Of a stretch of DNA of 64,000 nucleotides, positions 35,007-42,757 are shown piece by piece; position 1 is the stretch's first letter, and the number at the start of each line of letters is the position of its first letter. The DNA lies in the NCBI GenBank assembly GCA_026625165.1, contig CP112999.1:1178001-1242000 (forward strand), in the 5' to 3' direction. The translations under genes and the position numbers were made by a program. The notes beneath the pieces are model-generated. The model did not search any database. It was given only the letters and a program-made list of their open reading frames with translations, and had not been told where the DNA came from. This DNA comes from Methanoregula sp. GTDB lineage: Archaea; Halobacteriota; Methanomicrobia; Methanomicrobiales; Methanospirillaceae.

Positions 35007-35308
35007 CCTTTGCACTGTTCATCGAACAGGAGCAGGCCGCAAAGATCAATAGTTTTGATGAGAAAAGCCGGAGAATTATCCGGGCAAAATTGGCAGCACT
35101 TGGCGAAAATCCTTATCCCGGGAAACGGGGGGATAAAGAGAAGTTCTGCCTAAAGGACGGGTATATTCTGTACAGGTTGCATATAGGGAGGACCTGGACT
35201 GCATTTTACCGGGTGTACGAATCGGAAAAACTCGTGAAGATTTTAGATGTTCTCCCTATCGAGCAGGCTCATAAAAAATACGGGCATTTCAGCTCATATG
35301 CCGGTTGA
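35003..35308 (+). CDS. RelE/ParE-type toxin
   Basis: 101 residues with the RelE fold pattern: KINSFDEKSRRIIRAKLAAL, GDKEKFCLKDGYILYRLHIG, TAFYRVYESEKLVKILDVLP and IEQAHKKYG. The TTG start at 35003 overlaps the antitoxin stop by three bases, so expression is coupled. Likely a ribosome-dependent mRNA interferase or gyrase poison; which cannot be told from sequence alone. Confidence 0.8.
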   Translation: MTFALFIEQEQAAKINSFDEKSRRIIRAKLAALGENPYPGKRGDKEKFCLKDGYILYRLHIGRTWTAFYRVYESEKLVKILDVLPIEQAHKKYGHFSSYAG

Positions 35309-35591
35309 TTGTATCTGAACCGGACACATATCCCGGTTTCGTGGCGGTAGTGAACAGGGGAGGGTCTCGTATGACCGGCGATTTGCACCGGCATGGACAT
35401 CTTCTTTTAGTCAAAAGTTCCCTGCGGCCCGGTATATTCCCGGTACCTGCAATCCTGTCAGCCGGAACCTATCGCTGTGCATTCTCCAATCCGTTTTTAT
35501 ATCAGGAAATTTCAGGTTTTTTACAAATTCCCCAGATTTTGCGACAAATCAAAATCTGCGCAATTTAAACGTGAAAAGGTCACACAAAATA
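35309..35591. other. Spacer between toxin gene and archaellin promoter
   Basis: About 280 bases with only short open frames, none with a family signature. It becomes AT-rich toward the archaellin promoter. No hairpin repeat or RNA gene seen. Confidence 0.4.
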
Positions 35592-35600
35592 TTTATATAA
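35592..35600 (+). promoter_or_regulatory. TATA box of the archaellin gene
   Basis: TTTATATAA is a strong archaeal TATA box 81-89 bases before the ATG at 35681. The leader would be about 55-60 bases long and contains GAGGA just before the start. This gives archaellin its own promoter, separate from the arl operon. Confidence 0.65.
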
Positions 35601-35680
35601 ACAAATATTACCTATCACATCAGTGGCACTGGAGGCGATGCATAGCTTTCAGTATATTCCACAAAACTCGAGGAAAAAAT

Positions 35681-36229
35681 ATGTTACGTAACTTAGATGA
35701 TGACGGGTTCACCGGTCTTGAGGCGGCGATTGTGCTGATCGCATTTGTCGTCGTCGCGGCGGTGTTCTCCTATGTCGTACTCGGCGCCGGGTTCTTCACA
35801 ACCCAGAAGGCGCAGGAGACGGTGTATAAGGGTGTTGAACAGTCGACCACGAATATCCTGTTGAAAGGCAGTGTCTATGGAATAGCATCTGCCCCGAGTA
35901 CGGGTATTGATACAATTAATATGACTCTTGGATTGGCACCAGGAGCTCCTTCAATTGATCTGACAAAAATGAAAATTGTTTATTCTAATGCAACCATTGC
36001 CCCGACTATATTAAGTTATAGTGGAACCGGGACTGTGGTCAACAGTACATTCTATTCATCACAATCAACTATGACTTCCGATGATCAAGTCTACATCATG
36101 TTCACAATTGTACCTGCCCCAAAGAATACTGATATGAATATCGAGATTCGGCCACCCGGGGGAGGGGCAGCGATCCCATTCACAAAAACGGTTCCGGCAA
36201 CAATCACTGCGGTGAATGTACTTCGGTAA
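35681..36229 (+). CDS. arlB: Archaellin (major archaellum filament subunit)
   Basis: 182 residues. The class III signal LRNLDDDG is cut before FTGLEAAIVLIAFVVVAAVF, the conserved archaellin N-terminal helix that builds the filament core. The rest is a beta-rich outer domain with several N-x-S/T sequons (NMT, NAT, NST) for glycosylation. Start chosen at 35681 with GAGGA upstream; the upstream in-frame extension has no signal. Only one archaellin gene is in the window, and it stands about 3 kb from the motor operon. Confidence 0.93.
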   Translation: MLRNLDDDGFTGLEAAIVLIAFVVVAAVFSYVVLGAGFFTTQKAQETVYKGVEQSTTNILLKGSVYGIASAPSTGIDTINMTLGLAPGAPSIDLTKMKIVYSNATIAPTILSYSGTGTVVNSTFYSSQSTMTSDDQVYIMFTIVPAPKNTDMNIEIRPPGGGAAIPFTKTVPATITAVNVLR

Positions 36230-36237
36230 ATTTCTCC

Positions 36238-36244
36238 TTTTTTT
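36238..36244 (+). terminator. T-run after the archaellin gene
   Basis: Seven T residues 9 bases after the stop codon. A highly expressed structural gene would need efficient termination here, which also isolates it from the G-rich region that follows. Confidence 0.45.
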
Positions 36245-37425
36245 CAGCACCATTGAAATTTTCTGAAATTTATTTGTTCCACTCTCCGGATTTTATTTGA
36301 TTTTTTCGGAAAATTTTTAATAACACACAATCACTTCACTAATCGACCTCACGGATGCGACAATCACATCCTATCTGAGGACAGGCAGAGACACACCATA
36401 TCGCACATGTGGGGGGGGCCACCCCCACAACCTGTGTACCCATGCGACCCCCCCCAACCCCAAAAGACTTTTCCAACCCCAAAACCGGCAAAGTCTGCCG
36501 TCGTAAAAAGCACGATCACAACAGCAGGCCCGGCAAAAATGATTGGGGGGGTCGCAGGGGGTCGCACCACATTTTGGAGGGAGGGGGGTATCCCCATGAC
36601 CCATGCGACCCCCTGTGATCTCATGCATGGTTCACGCCAAAAAAATCGTCTCTGGCAGGGTTCCCTGCCGACGGTTGGGGGTGTCTGCCGTTCCGAAAGG
36701 AAGGGCAGACTTGAGAAGATTGTGAAACAATCTTCGAGTTCTCACCACTTTTTAAGGGAGGGGGGTGACCCCATGATCCCCCCCCGACTCCTCTTGAGGT
36801 CACGTGAGTTTCACTTCGGAAAATCGTCTCTGGCAGGGTTCTCTGCCCATGATCGGGGGGTCGCCCGTGACCGGGTCGTGACCCCTTGTGACCCCTCCAA
36901 CAAAAAAAGTTTTCAAAAAACGCTGACAGCCATACTCTCCATAGCGACAAAATATACAATAGCGATAAAAGTCACAGTTTTTGTCAGACATAACATCCGT
37001 CCGATTCGGGGGATGCGTCCTCTCAAAAAGATCCCTCAAACAGTTGGTCATACCTGAAAAATTATGAGAACATGTATAAAAAAATCCCGCTATGCCGTGA
37101 CACAGTCACCGCACAGTGTTCCTGTAACAGCTCATACCCCATATCAAATCGTTGCATCGACCATGGCGGGCTATCAGGGGGCAGGGTTTGGGAGGGGGAA
37201 ATTCTTTAGGACAAAATCCGCAACAATTGATAAGACAACCATTCTTTCCTGAATTCACTTATTATTCCGGATCTCTGCAATGCACGAATCGTACCCGGGA
37301 TATTTTCGTAAAGGAACTATTTCAAACTAAGCTCCTCACGGATCCATAGGAAAAATTATCCCTGACTGATAAAGTTAATCAGCATACACAAGAGATTATA
37401 CACATTAAAGGAACCTGCGATTGAG
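36245..37425. repeat. Non-coding region with G-runs, repeats and hairpins
   Basis: No gene. Runs of G or C of 5-9 are frequent, and open frames crossing it are Pro/Arg-rich artefacts. Repeats: AAAATCGTCTCTGGCAGGGTT at about 36642 and 36820, and a GGGAGGGGGGT...CCCCATGA segment near 36578 and 36754, so a unit of about 178 bases occurs twice. Between them are hairpins 36683-36710 (GTCTGCC/GGCAGAC) and 36715-36735 (GAAGATTGT/ACAATCTTC). The same two-hairpin pattern recurs in the MITE at 63416. 36960-37425 is AT-richer and shows nothing further. Confidence 0.75.
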
Positions 37426-37641
37426 ATGTATCAGAATACCGAAATCATCTTTATTGTTGAAGAGTCCCCGGAAGGTGGATATGAAGCGCGATCCCTGAAT
37501 CATTCTATTTTCACACAAGCAGATACGTTTGAAAAACTCAAAGAAATGATTCAGGACGCGGTATCCTGCCATTTTGATGCCGGGGAGCGCCCCCGCGTTA
37601 TCAGGCTTCACATGGTAAAAGAAGAACTGATTGCGCTATGA
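37426..37641 (+). CDS. hicB: HicB-family antitoxin (second module)
   Basis: 71 residues: IIFIVEESPEGGYEARSLNH, a strand pair and the helix DTFEKLKEMIQDAVSCHF, typical for the short HicB fold. Its stop region overlaps the hicA ATG by four bases. Only distantly like the module at 27832, so the two entered independently. Confidence 0.85.
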   Translation: MYQNTEIIFIVEESPEGGYEARSLNHSIFTQADTFEKLKEMIQDAVSCHFDAGERPRVIRLHMVKEELIAL

Positions 37642-37883
37642 AACTCCCTAGGAATATTGATGGGGACGAACTGGCAAACCGTCTCTCCCGGTATGGATAT
37701 ACTATCGTACATCAGACCGGGAGCCATCAGCGGCTTTCAACGGCGATACGCGGGAAAAAACATGATATCACCATTCCCCTGCATAAACCACTCCGGGTCG
37801 GAACACTCCACCATATTCTCAAAGATGTTGCTCACTATCTTCAGATGAGTCGGGATCAGCTCATTGACGAATTATTCGGATAA
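37638..37883 (+). CDS. hicA: HicA-family mRNA interferase toxin (second module)
   Basis: 81 residues: LPRNIDGDELANRLSRYGY, HQTGSHQRL with the catalytic His, ITIPLHKPLRVGTLHHILKDV. This is the classic HicA/YcfA pattern. Intact catalytic His and full length, so likely active. Confidence 0.9.
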   Translation: MKLPRNIDGDELANRLSRYGYTIVHQTGSHQRLSTAIRGKKHDITIPLHKPLRVGTLHHILKDVAHYLQMSRDQLIDELFG

Positions 37884-37959
37884 TTCTGTTGATGGAAGGA
37901 TAGCTCTCTTTTCTAAAAAAAAGGTGATTACACAAAACAACGATGAGCAGGGAGATGTT

Positions 37960-38160
37960 TCAAACAGCGACCTCGATGACACGGGCTCCTTTACCGGGGA
38001 TTATCTCTTCCCCGGGTTCGAGATAGAGGGAGATCGCTTCTTTGATATTTTCCTTCGCCTCTTTGATCGTTTTACCCTGCGTGATACAGCCGGGAAGAGA
38101 GGGAACAGTGACGACATACCAGCCATCCTCTCCCTTCGAGATCACAACTTTCAGGTGCAT
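37960..38160 (-). CDS. Orphan HicB-family protein
   Basis: 66 residues: HLKVVISKGEDGWYVVTVPSLPGCITQGKTIKEAKENIKEAI matches the HicB/UPF0150 consensus better than the two paired copies. ATG at 38160 with GGGAG upstream. No HicA gene follows on its strand; the nearest hicA (37638) is convergent with its own antitoxin. Possibly a solitary regulator or a remnant that has lost its toxin. About 250 gene-free bases lie upstream. Confidence 0.8.
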   Translation of the reverse strand: MHLKVVISKGEDGWYVVTVPSLPGCITQGKTIKEAKENIKEAISLYLEPGEEIIPGKGARVIEVAV

Positions 38161-38409
38161 TGTCTGACTCCCGTTCAACTAAGTACATTTGCGAGCCGGC
38201 AGAGGATAATCTTTGTTGTGAAGGTACGTTAGCGGAGGGCAGGTGTCAGATCCGGGATGTGGATCTCGTGGGCGCCTGACAGATCCAGCGGGAGACTCTT
38301 AAAAATCAGACCGAATAGTAGTACGATCTTGTGTTCAGATCGTTCCTCCATGTGGAAGACCGGGATTATTCAGGGCAACGGACGGGGGATCATCCCCTGC
38401 CCGGTACTG

Positions 38410-38676
38410 TTACCTCCCGAACCGCTTGTACCGCTTATGCGCTTCCTCGATCGTCATCACTTCGAGAATATTGACAATGCCCCCGGGCAGAACATCGAAG
38501 AACGCAGTATAGGAATGAGCGATATGCATCCGGCAGTGACCGTTCTGCAACAGCTCCACATCCGGGGCAGTATACGGATCCTCAAGTTTCAGCAAATGCT
38601 GCTTGACAATCCTGCGATCCTTATCCTGCAGGCTGTCAACGTACAGCAGCGCCCGCTTGTCGATGTTTACTCTCAC
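38410..38676 (-). CDS. RelE/ParE-type toxin (second pair)
   Basis: 88 residues: MRVNIDKRALLYVDSLQDKD, VKQHLLKLEDPYTAPDVELL, HCRMHIAHSYTAFFDV and ILEVMTIEEAHKRYKRFG. The last segment closely parallels IEQAHKKYG of the toxin at 35003. Overlaps the antitoxin gene by 41 bases. Confidence 0.78.
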   Translation of the reverse strand: MRVNIDKRALLYVDSLQDKDRRIVKQHLLKLEDPYTAPDVELLQNGHCRMHIAHSYTAFFDVLPGGIVNILEVMTIEEAHKRYKRFGR

Positions 38677-38917
38677 GACGCATCTCTTTTTTCAGGCTTG
38701 CGTATTCGGGATCGCTGTCGAGCGGGACGAATTCTCCTTCCTTTGCGATCTTATCCAGGTGTGCGATGAAGTCATGACGCTTCCGGTCCTGCAACACCCG
38801 GCCGATCACATCCCCGTACCGTTCCCCGGGCTCCTTGATGGACATCAGGGCTTGTTTGGTATCCATCGAAACGAGCACTTTCTCAGTAAGAGGATTGGAG
38901 TTCTTTGCCATGGCCAT
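38636..38917 (-). CDS. Antitoxin of the second RelE-type pair
   Basis: 93 residues, with a conserved middle (YGDVIGRVLQDRKRHDFIAHLDKIAKEGEFVPL) that parallels the antitoxin at 34812 (TYTDLLSEMIEERKKARL, EEGTFVPFSE). GGAG precedes the ATG at 38917 by about 5 bases. The C-terminal 13 residues overlap the toxin gene. Confidence 0.75.
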   Translation of the reverse strand: MAMAKNSNPLTEKVLVSMDTKQALMSIKEPGERYGDVIGRVLQDRKRHDFIAHLDKIAKEGEFVPLDSDPEYASLKKEMRRESKHRQAGAAVR

Positions 38918-39249
38918 ATTCTCCTTTTTAACCTGAATGTACCATTTGTCCTTTTACAAATTAAACCTGTGAGTCACGCCATTATTCGTTAACTCCAAGC
39001 TCCCGCACAAACCTTGATGGCAACGGATGTGATACACAATGGATTGTACCACATTTGATTGGCATGCGGATGTTGAAACATAAGATGGGTTATGACCAAC
39101 TTACGGGGATCTTCAACTCTTGCACACAGTCAATTCTGACCACAGATCCCCATAAAAATTCACACCAAGAATGGTAGATTATTTAAAAAAAAATCACCCG
39201 TTTTTTATGTCCGTGATCGCCGGAACCATGGCTCCTGTTACGAGAAGGA
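38918..39249. other. Spacer between the toxin-antitoxin cluster and the archaellum operon
   Basis: About 330 bases that hold the divergent promoters of the antitoxin and the arl operon. No other gene, repeat or RNA seen. Confidence 0.4.
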
Positions 39250-39257
39250 TTATAAAT
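39250..39257 (+). promoter_or_regulatory. TATA box of the archaellum operon
   Basis: TTATAAAT ends 25 bases before the ATG at 39283. A transcript would begin at or near the ATG, so the operon mRNA is probably leaderless; no Shine-Dalgarno sequence precedes the ATG. A second TATA-like TTATATAAG is at 39266. Confidence 0.5.
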
Positions 39258-39282
39258 GACAATAGTTATATAAGAATATGTT

Positions 39283-40311
39283 ATGGCGGATAATCCGGAT
39301 GCCGGAGACAAGGTATTACCTAAGAGTATTACTGAGGGTTCCAAGAGCGCCGGAGAAGATCAGGACGCCAGGATCCAGAACCTCGAACGGGAAGTGGACC
39401 TGCTCAAGACCTCCATCAAACGGCTGCTTATTGATATCCGCGAGCGGATGAACGAGATGGAGAACCCGTTCACAATCGCCGGCATGCCCGGTGCCAGGGG
39501 AAATGCCACGGATAGTAAAAATCTCCAGAAAGAGGCTGACGCGGCAAGGAATGCCGAGCTCGAGCGAAAAGAAGCTGACCTTAAAGCCCGGGAAGAGCAG
39601 TTAAAAGCCGAACAGCAGAAGATGACGGCCCCTGCCCAGGCCCAGTCACCGTTACTGCCACAATATCCCCAGCAGGTCCCCCCGCAATACGCTCCCTCCC
39701 CAGTCCCCGCTCAATACCCGCCTCAGTTCCCGTCGCCCTACCCGGCCCAGGCCCCTCCGATGCATGCAGGTGTCGACCGGCACATCATTGACGAACAGCT
39801 TGTGGCGCAGTTCAAGGCGCAGGCGACCGGGTTCAAGGGCTCCGCCCCGGCTCCGCAGCCCAACATTGCAGAGAAGTCCCGGCTCCAGAAAGTGTACAAG
39901 CTCTTCAAGTGGACCGAACAAGCGGTAAACAAATACGGCAACGACCGTCTCGAGATCATCCTCCAGTCGTTCCGGACGATGGGGTACATCACCAAGGACT
40001 CATATGACGAGATCAAGGAGATCGCAAAACTGATGCCGGCGAGCCTCGGGGACGAGCACGAGGTCGGCCCCGACGAATACGTCTCGGAGCTCTACACGTT
40101 AAACCGGATCGTTTCGCCCGAGGACACGTCCCTTGACCGCGACATGATCGAGGTGATGATGGAGCAGCGCTCGCAGGCATTGCCCTCAATGGTGCCTGCC
40201 CGTCCCCAGATCCCCCGGGTCGAGTTCCCCACGCTCCCAAAACAGGAGAAGAAGCCCACAAAAAATGTGGAATATGACGAGGACTGGATGAACCTCCCCG
40301 ACAGGATATGA
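39283..40311 (+). CDS. arlCDE: Archaellum cytoplasmic protein, ArlC/D/E-type fusion
   Basis: 342 residues. The coiled-coil N-terminus (RIQNLEREVDLLKTSIKRLL), charged helix (about 75-110), and a Pro/Gln-rich linker with PPQYA-like repeats are followed by a C-terminal FlaD/FlaE domain (about 200-300: LQKVYKLFKWTEQAVNKYGN, DEYVSELYTLNRIVSPED). In Euryarchaeota these proteins link the motor to the chemotaxis machinery. First gene of the operon, with the leaderless-type promoter. Confidence 0.85.
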   Translation: MADNPDAGDKVLPKSITEGSKSAGEDQDARIQNLEREVDLLKTSIKRLLIDIRERMNEMENPFTIAGMPGARGNATDSKNLQKEADAARNAELERKEADLKAREEQLKAEQQKMTAPAQAQSPLLPQYPQQVPPQYAPSPVPAQYPPQFPSPYPAQAPPMHAGVDRHIIDEQLVAQFKAQATGFKGSAPAPQPNIAEKSRLQKVYKLFKWTEQAVNKYGNDRLEIILQSFRTMGYITKDSYDEIKEIAKLMPASLGDEHEVGPDEYVSELYTLNRIVSPEDTSLDRDMIEVMMEQRSQALPSMVPARPQIPRVEFPTLPKQEKKPTKNVEYDEDWMNLPDRI

Positions 40312-40343
40312 TAAACAGGACACACTAGAGAGGATTTGTTACT

Positions 40344-40871
40344 TTGGCTTCCGAGACGTTTGTATCCGCCATGATGCTGATCACGGCCGTGGTCGCATCT
40401 GCAATCCTGATCACCGCCGTCTTCCCGATTGTCTGGAACATGGTGAGCACATTCTCGTCCGCATCGCATGAGACCGATACCCGGATGCGGACGGATTTTA
40501 AGATCGTGACAACGTATGCATGTGGGACTGGGGGTGCGACTTGTACACCGCAATACATTTCAAAGGTCTGGATGAAAAATATTGGCACAAACCGCATCGG
40601 ATGGGGTGAGGTGAACCAGTCCGATGTTTTTATTGGTCTAGTTGGAAATTTTGACCGTGCAACCCTCGACCTGACAACCTGGCCACCTAATAGTAATAAA
40701 GAATGGGCCTACCGTATTGCGGATACTAACTCAAACGGATTCTGGGATCCGGGGGAAACTCTGGAAGTTGATGCCTATAGTTCCTCCTTCACCACATCAG
40801 GACAACCAGTATATTTCCAATATGTCCTACCCAATGGTGTCTCGCGTTCCCAAGAATTTACCACAAAATAA
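40344..40871 (+). CDS. arlG: ArlG-type stator pilin-like protein
   Basis: 175 residues from a TTG at 40344 (ASETFVSAMMLITAVVASAI). The N-terminal hydrophobic helix, then RMRTDFKIVTTYA, which corresponds to the LKTDFEI region of ArlG, and a beta-domain with ISKVWMKNIGTNRI. ArlG with ArlF anchors the motor to the S-layer in the periplasm-like space. Followed by two ArlF-like genes. Confidence 0.78.
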   Translation: MASETFVSAMMLITAVVASAILITAVFPIVWNMVSTFSSASHETDTRMRTDFKIVTTYACGTGGATCTPQYISKVWMKNIGTNRIGWGEVNQSDVFIGLVGNFDRATLDLTTWPPNSNKEWAYRIADTNSNGFWDPGETLEVDAYSSSFTTSGQPVYFQYVLPNGVSRSQEFTTK

Positions 40872-40886
40872 ACGGACTGAAAAACC

Positions 40887-41369
40887 ATGGCGGGCGCTGA
40901 GATTATCGGGGCTGCGATAGGGGTATTATTGCTAATCCTTGTCGGCTACCTGATGATCGGGAGCGCCCTGACAACAGCAGAGGTTGTCTCATCAGCGCAG
41001 AAAGATATTACCCTCCAGAATGAGGCAAGACTCCAGACTGTTTTTACTATCTCGGGTGTTTATTCCAATCCTGTCCTCACAATAAACATCATCAACTCCG
41101 GAAGCGAGACGATCGGGGATTTCAACCATATGGATGTATATGTTACCCCATCGGATGGAAGTCCCGTATATCATTCGTTCACTGATACCGGAAGCGGTGT
41201 AGCATGGAGCTCATGGAGCAACTCAGGCATATCCCCGGACAACATTCATCCGGGCATGCTCGATCCTGATGAAACGATGGTAGTTACGATCTCAGGATTT
41301 ACTTCACCACCCGCAGCGGTTTCCGTGAGCACAGCAACTGGAGTGACAAGGTTCGCATATGTATCGTAA
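40887..41369 (+). CDS. arlF: ArlF-type stator protein (copy 1)
   Basis: 160 residues: MAGAEIIGAAIGVLLLILVGY, the N-terminal helix, then a beta-sandwich with INIINSGSETIGDFNHMDVYVT that matches the ArlF core (NTGS..I.DF..MDV). In other archaea this domain binds the S-layer protein. The second copy follows after 31 bases. Confidence 0.82.
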   Translation: MAGAEIIGAAIGVLLLILVGYLMIGSALTTAEVVSSAQKDITLQNEARLQTVFTISGVYSNPVLTINIINSGSETIGDFNHMDVYVTPSDGSPVYHSFTDTGSGVAWSSWSNSGISPDNIHPGMLDPDETMVVTISGFTSPPAAVSVSTATGVTRFAYVS

Positions 41370-41400
41370 TCGGAACCATGTAATACTGAGGTAACCGGAT

Positions 41401-42000
41401 ATGGCCGGCGCTGAGATAATCGCATCAGGAATTGGGATATTATGCCTGATTATCTTCGGCTACGTGCTTGTCGGGGGAATTCTTTCTGTAGGAGAGAATG
41501 CTGCATCAGCCCAAACCGATTATGTCATAATGAAAGAATCGCAACGGGAAACTGCTATTGATATCCCGGATTCATCGCCAGCACCGCAGTTCAGTTGTGT
41601 GGATAGAACCTGGTTTTTTTTCTGGGGTGGGAAGGAATGTACATTAACATTCAATATCACAAACACCGGAACCGAAATGCTTGGGAGTTTTGGTCAAATG
41701 AACGTGTATGTGACTACTTCGGAGAATATCATTAATGGTCCCGTTTGGTTCCCTTTGACACCCGTCACTCCACCGGCACCTTACACTTTCGATCCAACGA
41801 AAATTGGCATTGGAGGAAACGTACCAAGTGGTACTTGGTCATACATCCAGATCTCCCCCGATATTATCCATCCGGGCTTGCTGGACGCGGGTGAAAAAAT
41901 TAAAGTTCAAATCAACAATTTTTATTTCCCAAACCCGCCAGCAAGCTTTACAATCACCGTTGTGACCCCCAACGGCGTCACAGATACATATTCCCAGTGA
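41401..42000 (+). CDS. arlF: ArlF-type stator protein (copy 2)
   Basis: 199 residues, same start as copy 1 (MAGAEIIASGIGILCLIIFGY) and the same core (LTFNITNTGTEMLGSFGQMNVYVT, DIIHPGLLDAGEKIKV). About 40 residues longer through loops, including FSCVDRTWFFFWGGKEC. Two different ArlF proteins in one operon may form a mixed stator. Confidence 0.8.
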   Translation: MAGAEIIASGIGILCLIIFGYVLVGGILSVGENAASAQTDYVIMKESQRETAIDIPDSSPAPQFSCVDRTWFFFWGGKECTLTFNITNTGTEMLGSFGQMNVYVTTSENIINGPVWFPLTPVTPPAPYTFDPTKIGIGGNVPSGTWSYIQISPDIIHPGLLDAGEKIKVQINNFYFPNPPASFTITVVTPNGVTDTYSQ

Positions 42001-42020
42001 CAATATAGGATTGGACACTC

Positions 42021-42755
42021 ATGCCCCCGGATATTCCCGACATACAAGAAGAGGAGGTAAAAGAGGTCATCTCCACGGGCAACTATGAGCTGGACCGGAA
42101 GATCGCCGACGGCCTGCCGCTCCATTCCCTCACGCTGATCGAAGGGGAGAACGATACGGGCAAGAGCGTGATCACCCAGCAGATCATGTGGGGCGCGATG
42201 AAGCAGGAGCTCTCGGTCGACCTCTTCACCACCGAGAACACAACAAAGAGTTTTCTCAAGCAGATGGAGTCCATGAGCCTTGACATCTCGGAATACTTCG
42301 CGTGGGGATACCTGAGAGTCTTTCCCCTGCACGTTGTCGGTTTCGAATGGTCAAAGGACGAGATGGAGAACATCCTCGAAGGGCTGGTCGCAAAGATTAA
42401 GCACAGCACCGCGCAGGTCGCAATCGTAGATTCGCTCACGCTCTTTACGGAATATGCCAATATCGATGCCATCGTGTCGTTTTTTACCAGCTGCAAATCG
42501 CTCGCGGACCGTGGCAAGACGATCCTTGTCACCCTCCACACCTATGCCTTTGAGGAAGACACCCTTGTGCGCATCAGGTCGATCTGCGACGCACATTTCA
42601 ACATGAAAAAAGCCCTTGTCGGTGACAAGTACGTCATGGTGCTGGAAGTGAGCAAAGTGAAAGGAGCAAAGAAAGCGACGGGAAACCTTGTAAGCTTTGA
42701 AGTCCATCCCGGATATGGTATGAAGGTTATCCCGATGAGCATTGCAAAGGTGTGA
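42021..42755 (+). CDS. arlH: Archaellum motor regulator ArlH (KaiC-like ATPase)
   Basis: 244 residues, RecA/KaiC fold. Walker A GENDTGKS near 42-49, a Walker-B-like VAIVDSLTLF near 135-145. ArlH binds ATP and controls ArlI. Its stop overlaps the upstream part of the next start. Confidence 0.93.
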   Translation: MPPDIPDIQEEEVKEVISTGNYELDRKIADGLPLHSLTLIEGENDTGKSVITQQIMWGAMKQELSVDLFTTENTTKSFLKQMESMSLDISEYFAWGYLRVFPLHVVGFEWSKDEMENILEGLVAKIKHSTAQVAIVDSLTLFTEYANIDAIVSFFTSCKSLADRGKTILVTLHTYAFEEDTLVRIRSICDAHFNMKKALVGDKYVMVLEVSKVKGAKKATGNLVSFEVHPGYGMKVIPMSIAKV

Positions 42756-42757
42756 AC

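Noticed and set aside
36407-37057. A 216-codon frame through the G-rich region
   Set aside because: Composition-driven (Pro, Arg, Lys from C/G/A runs), no start signal, and the same stretch is open on other frames and the other strand.
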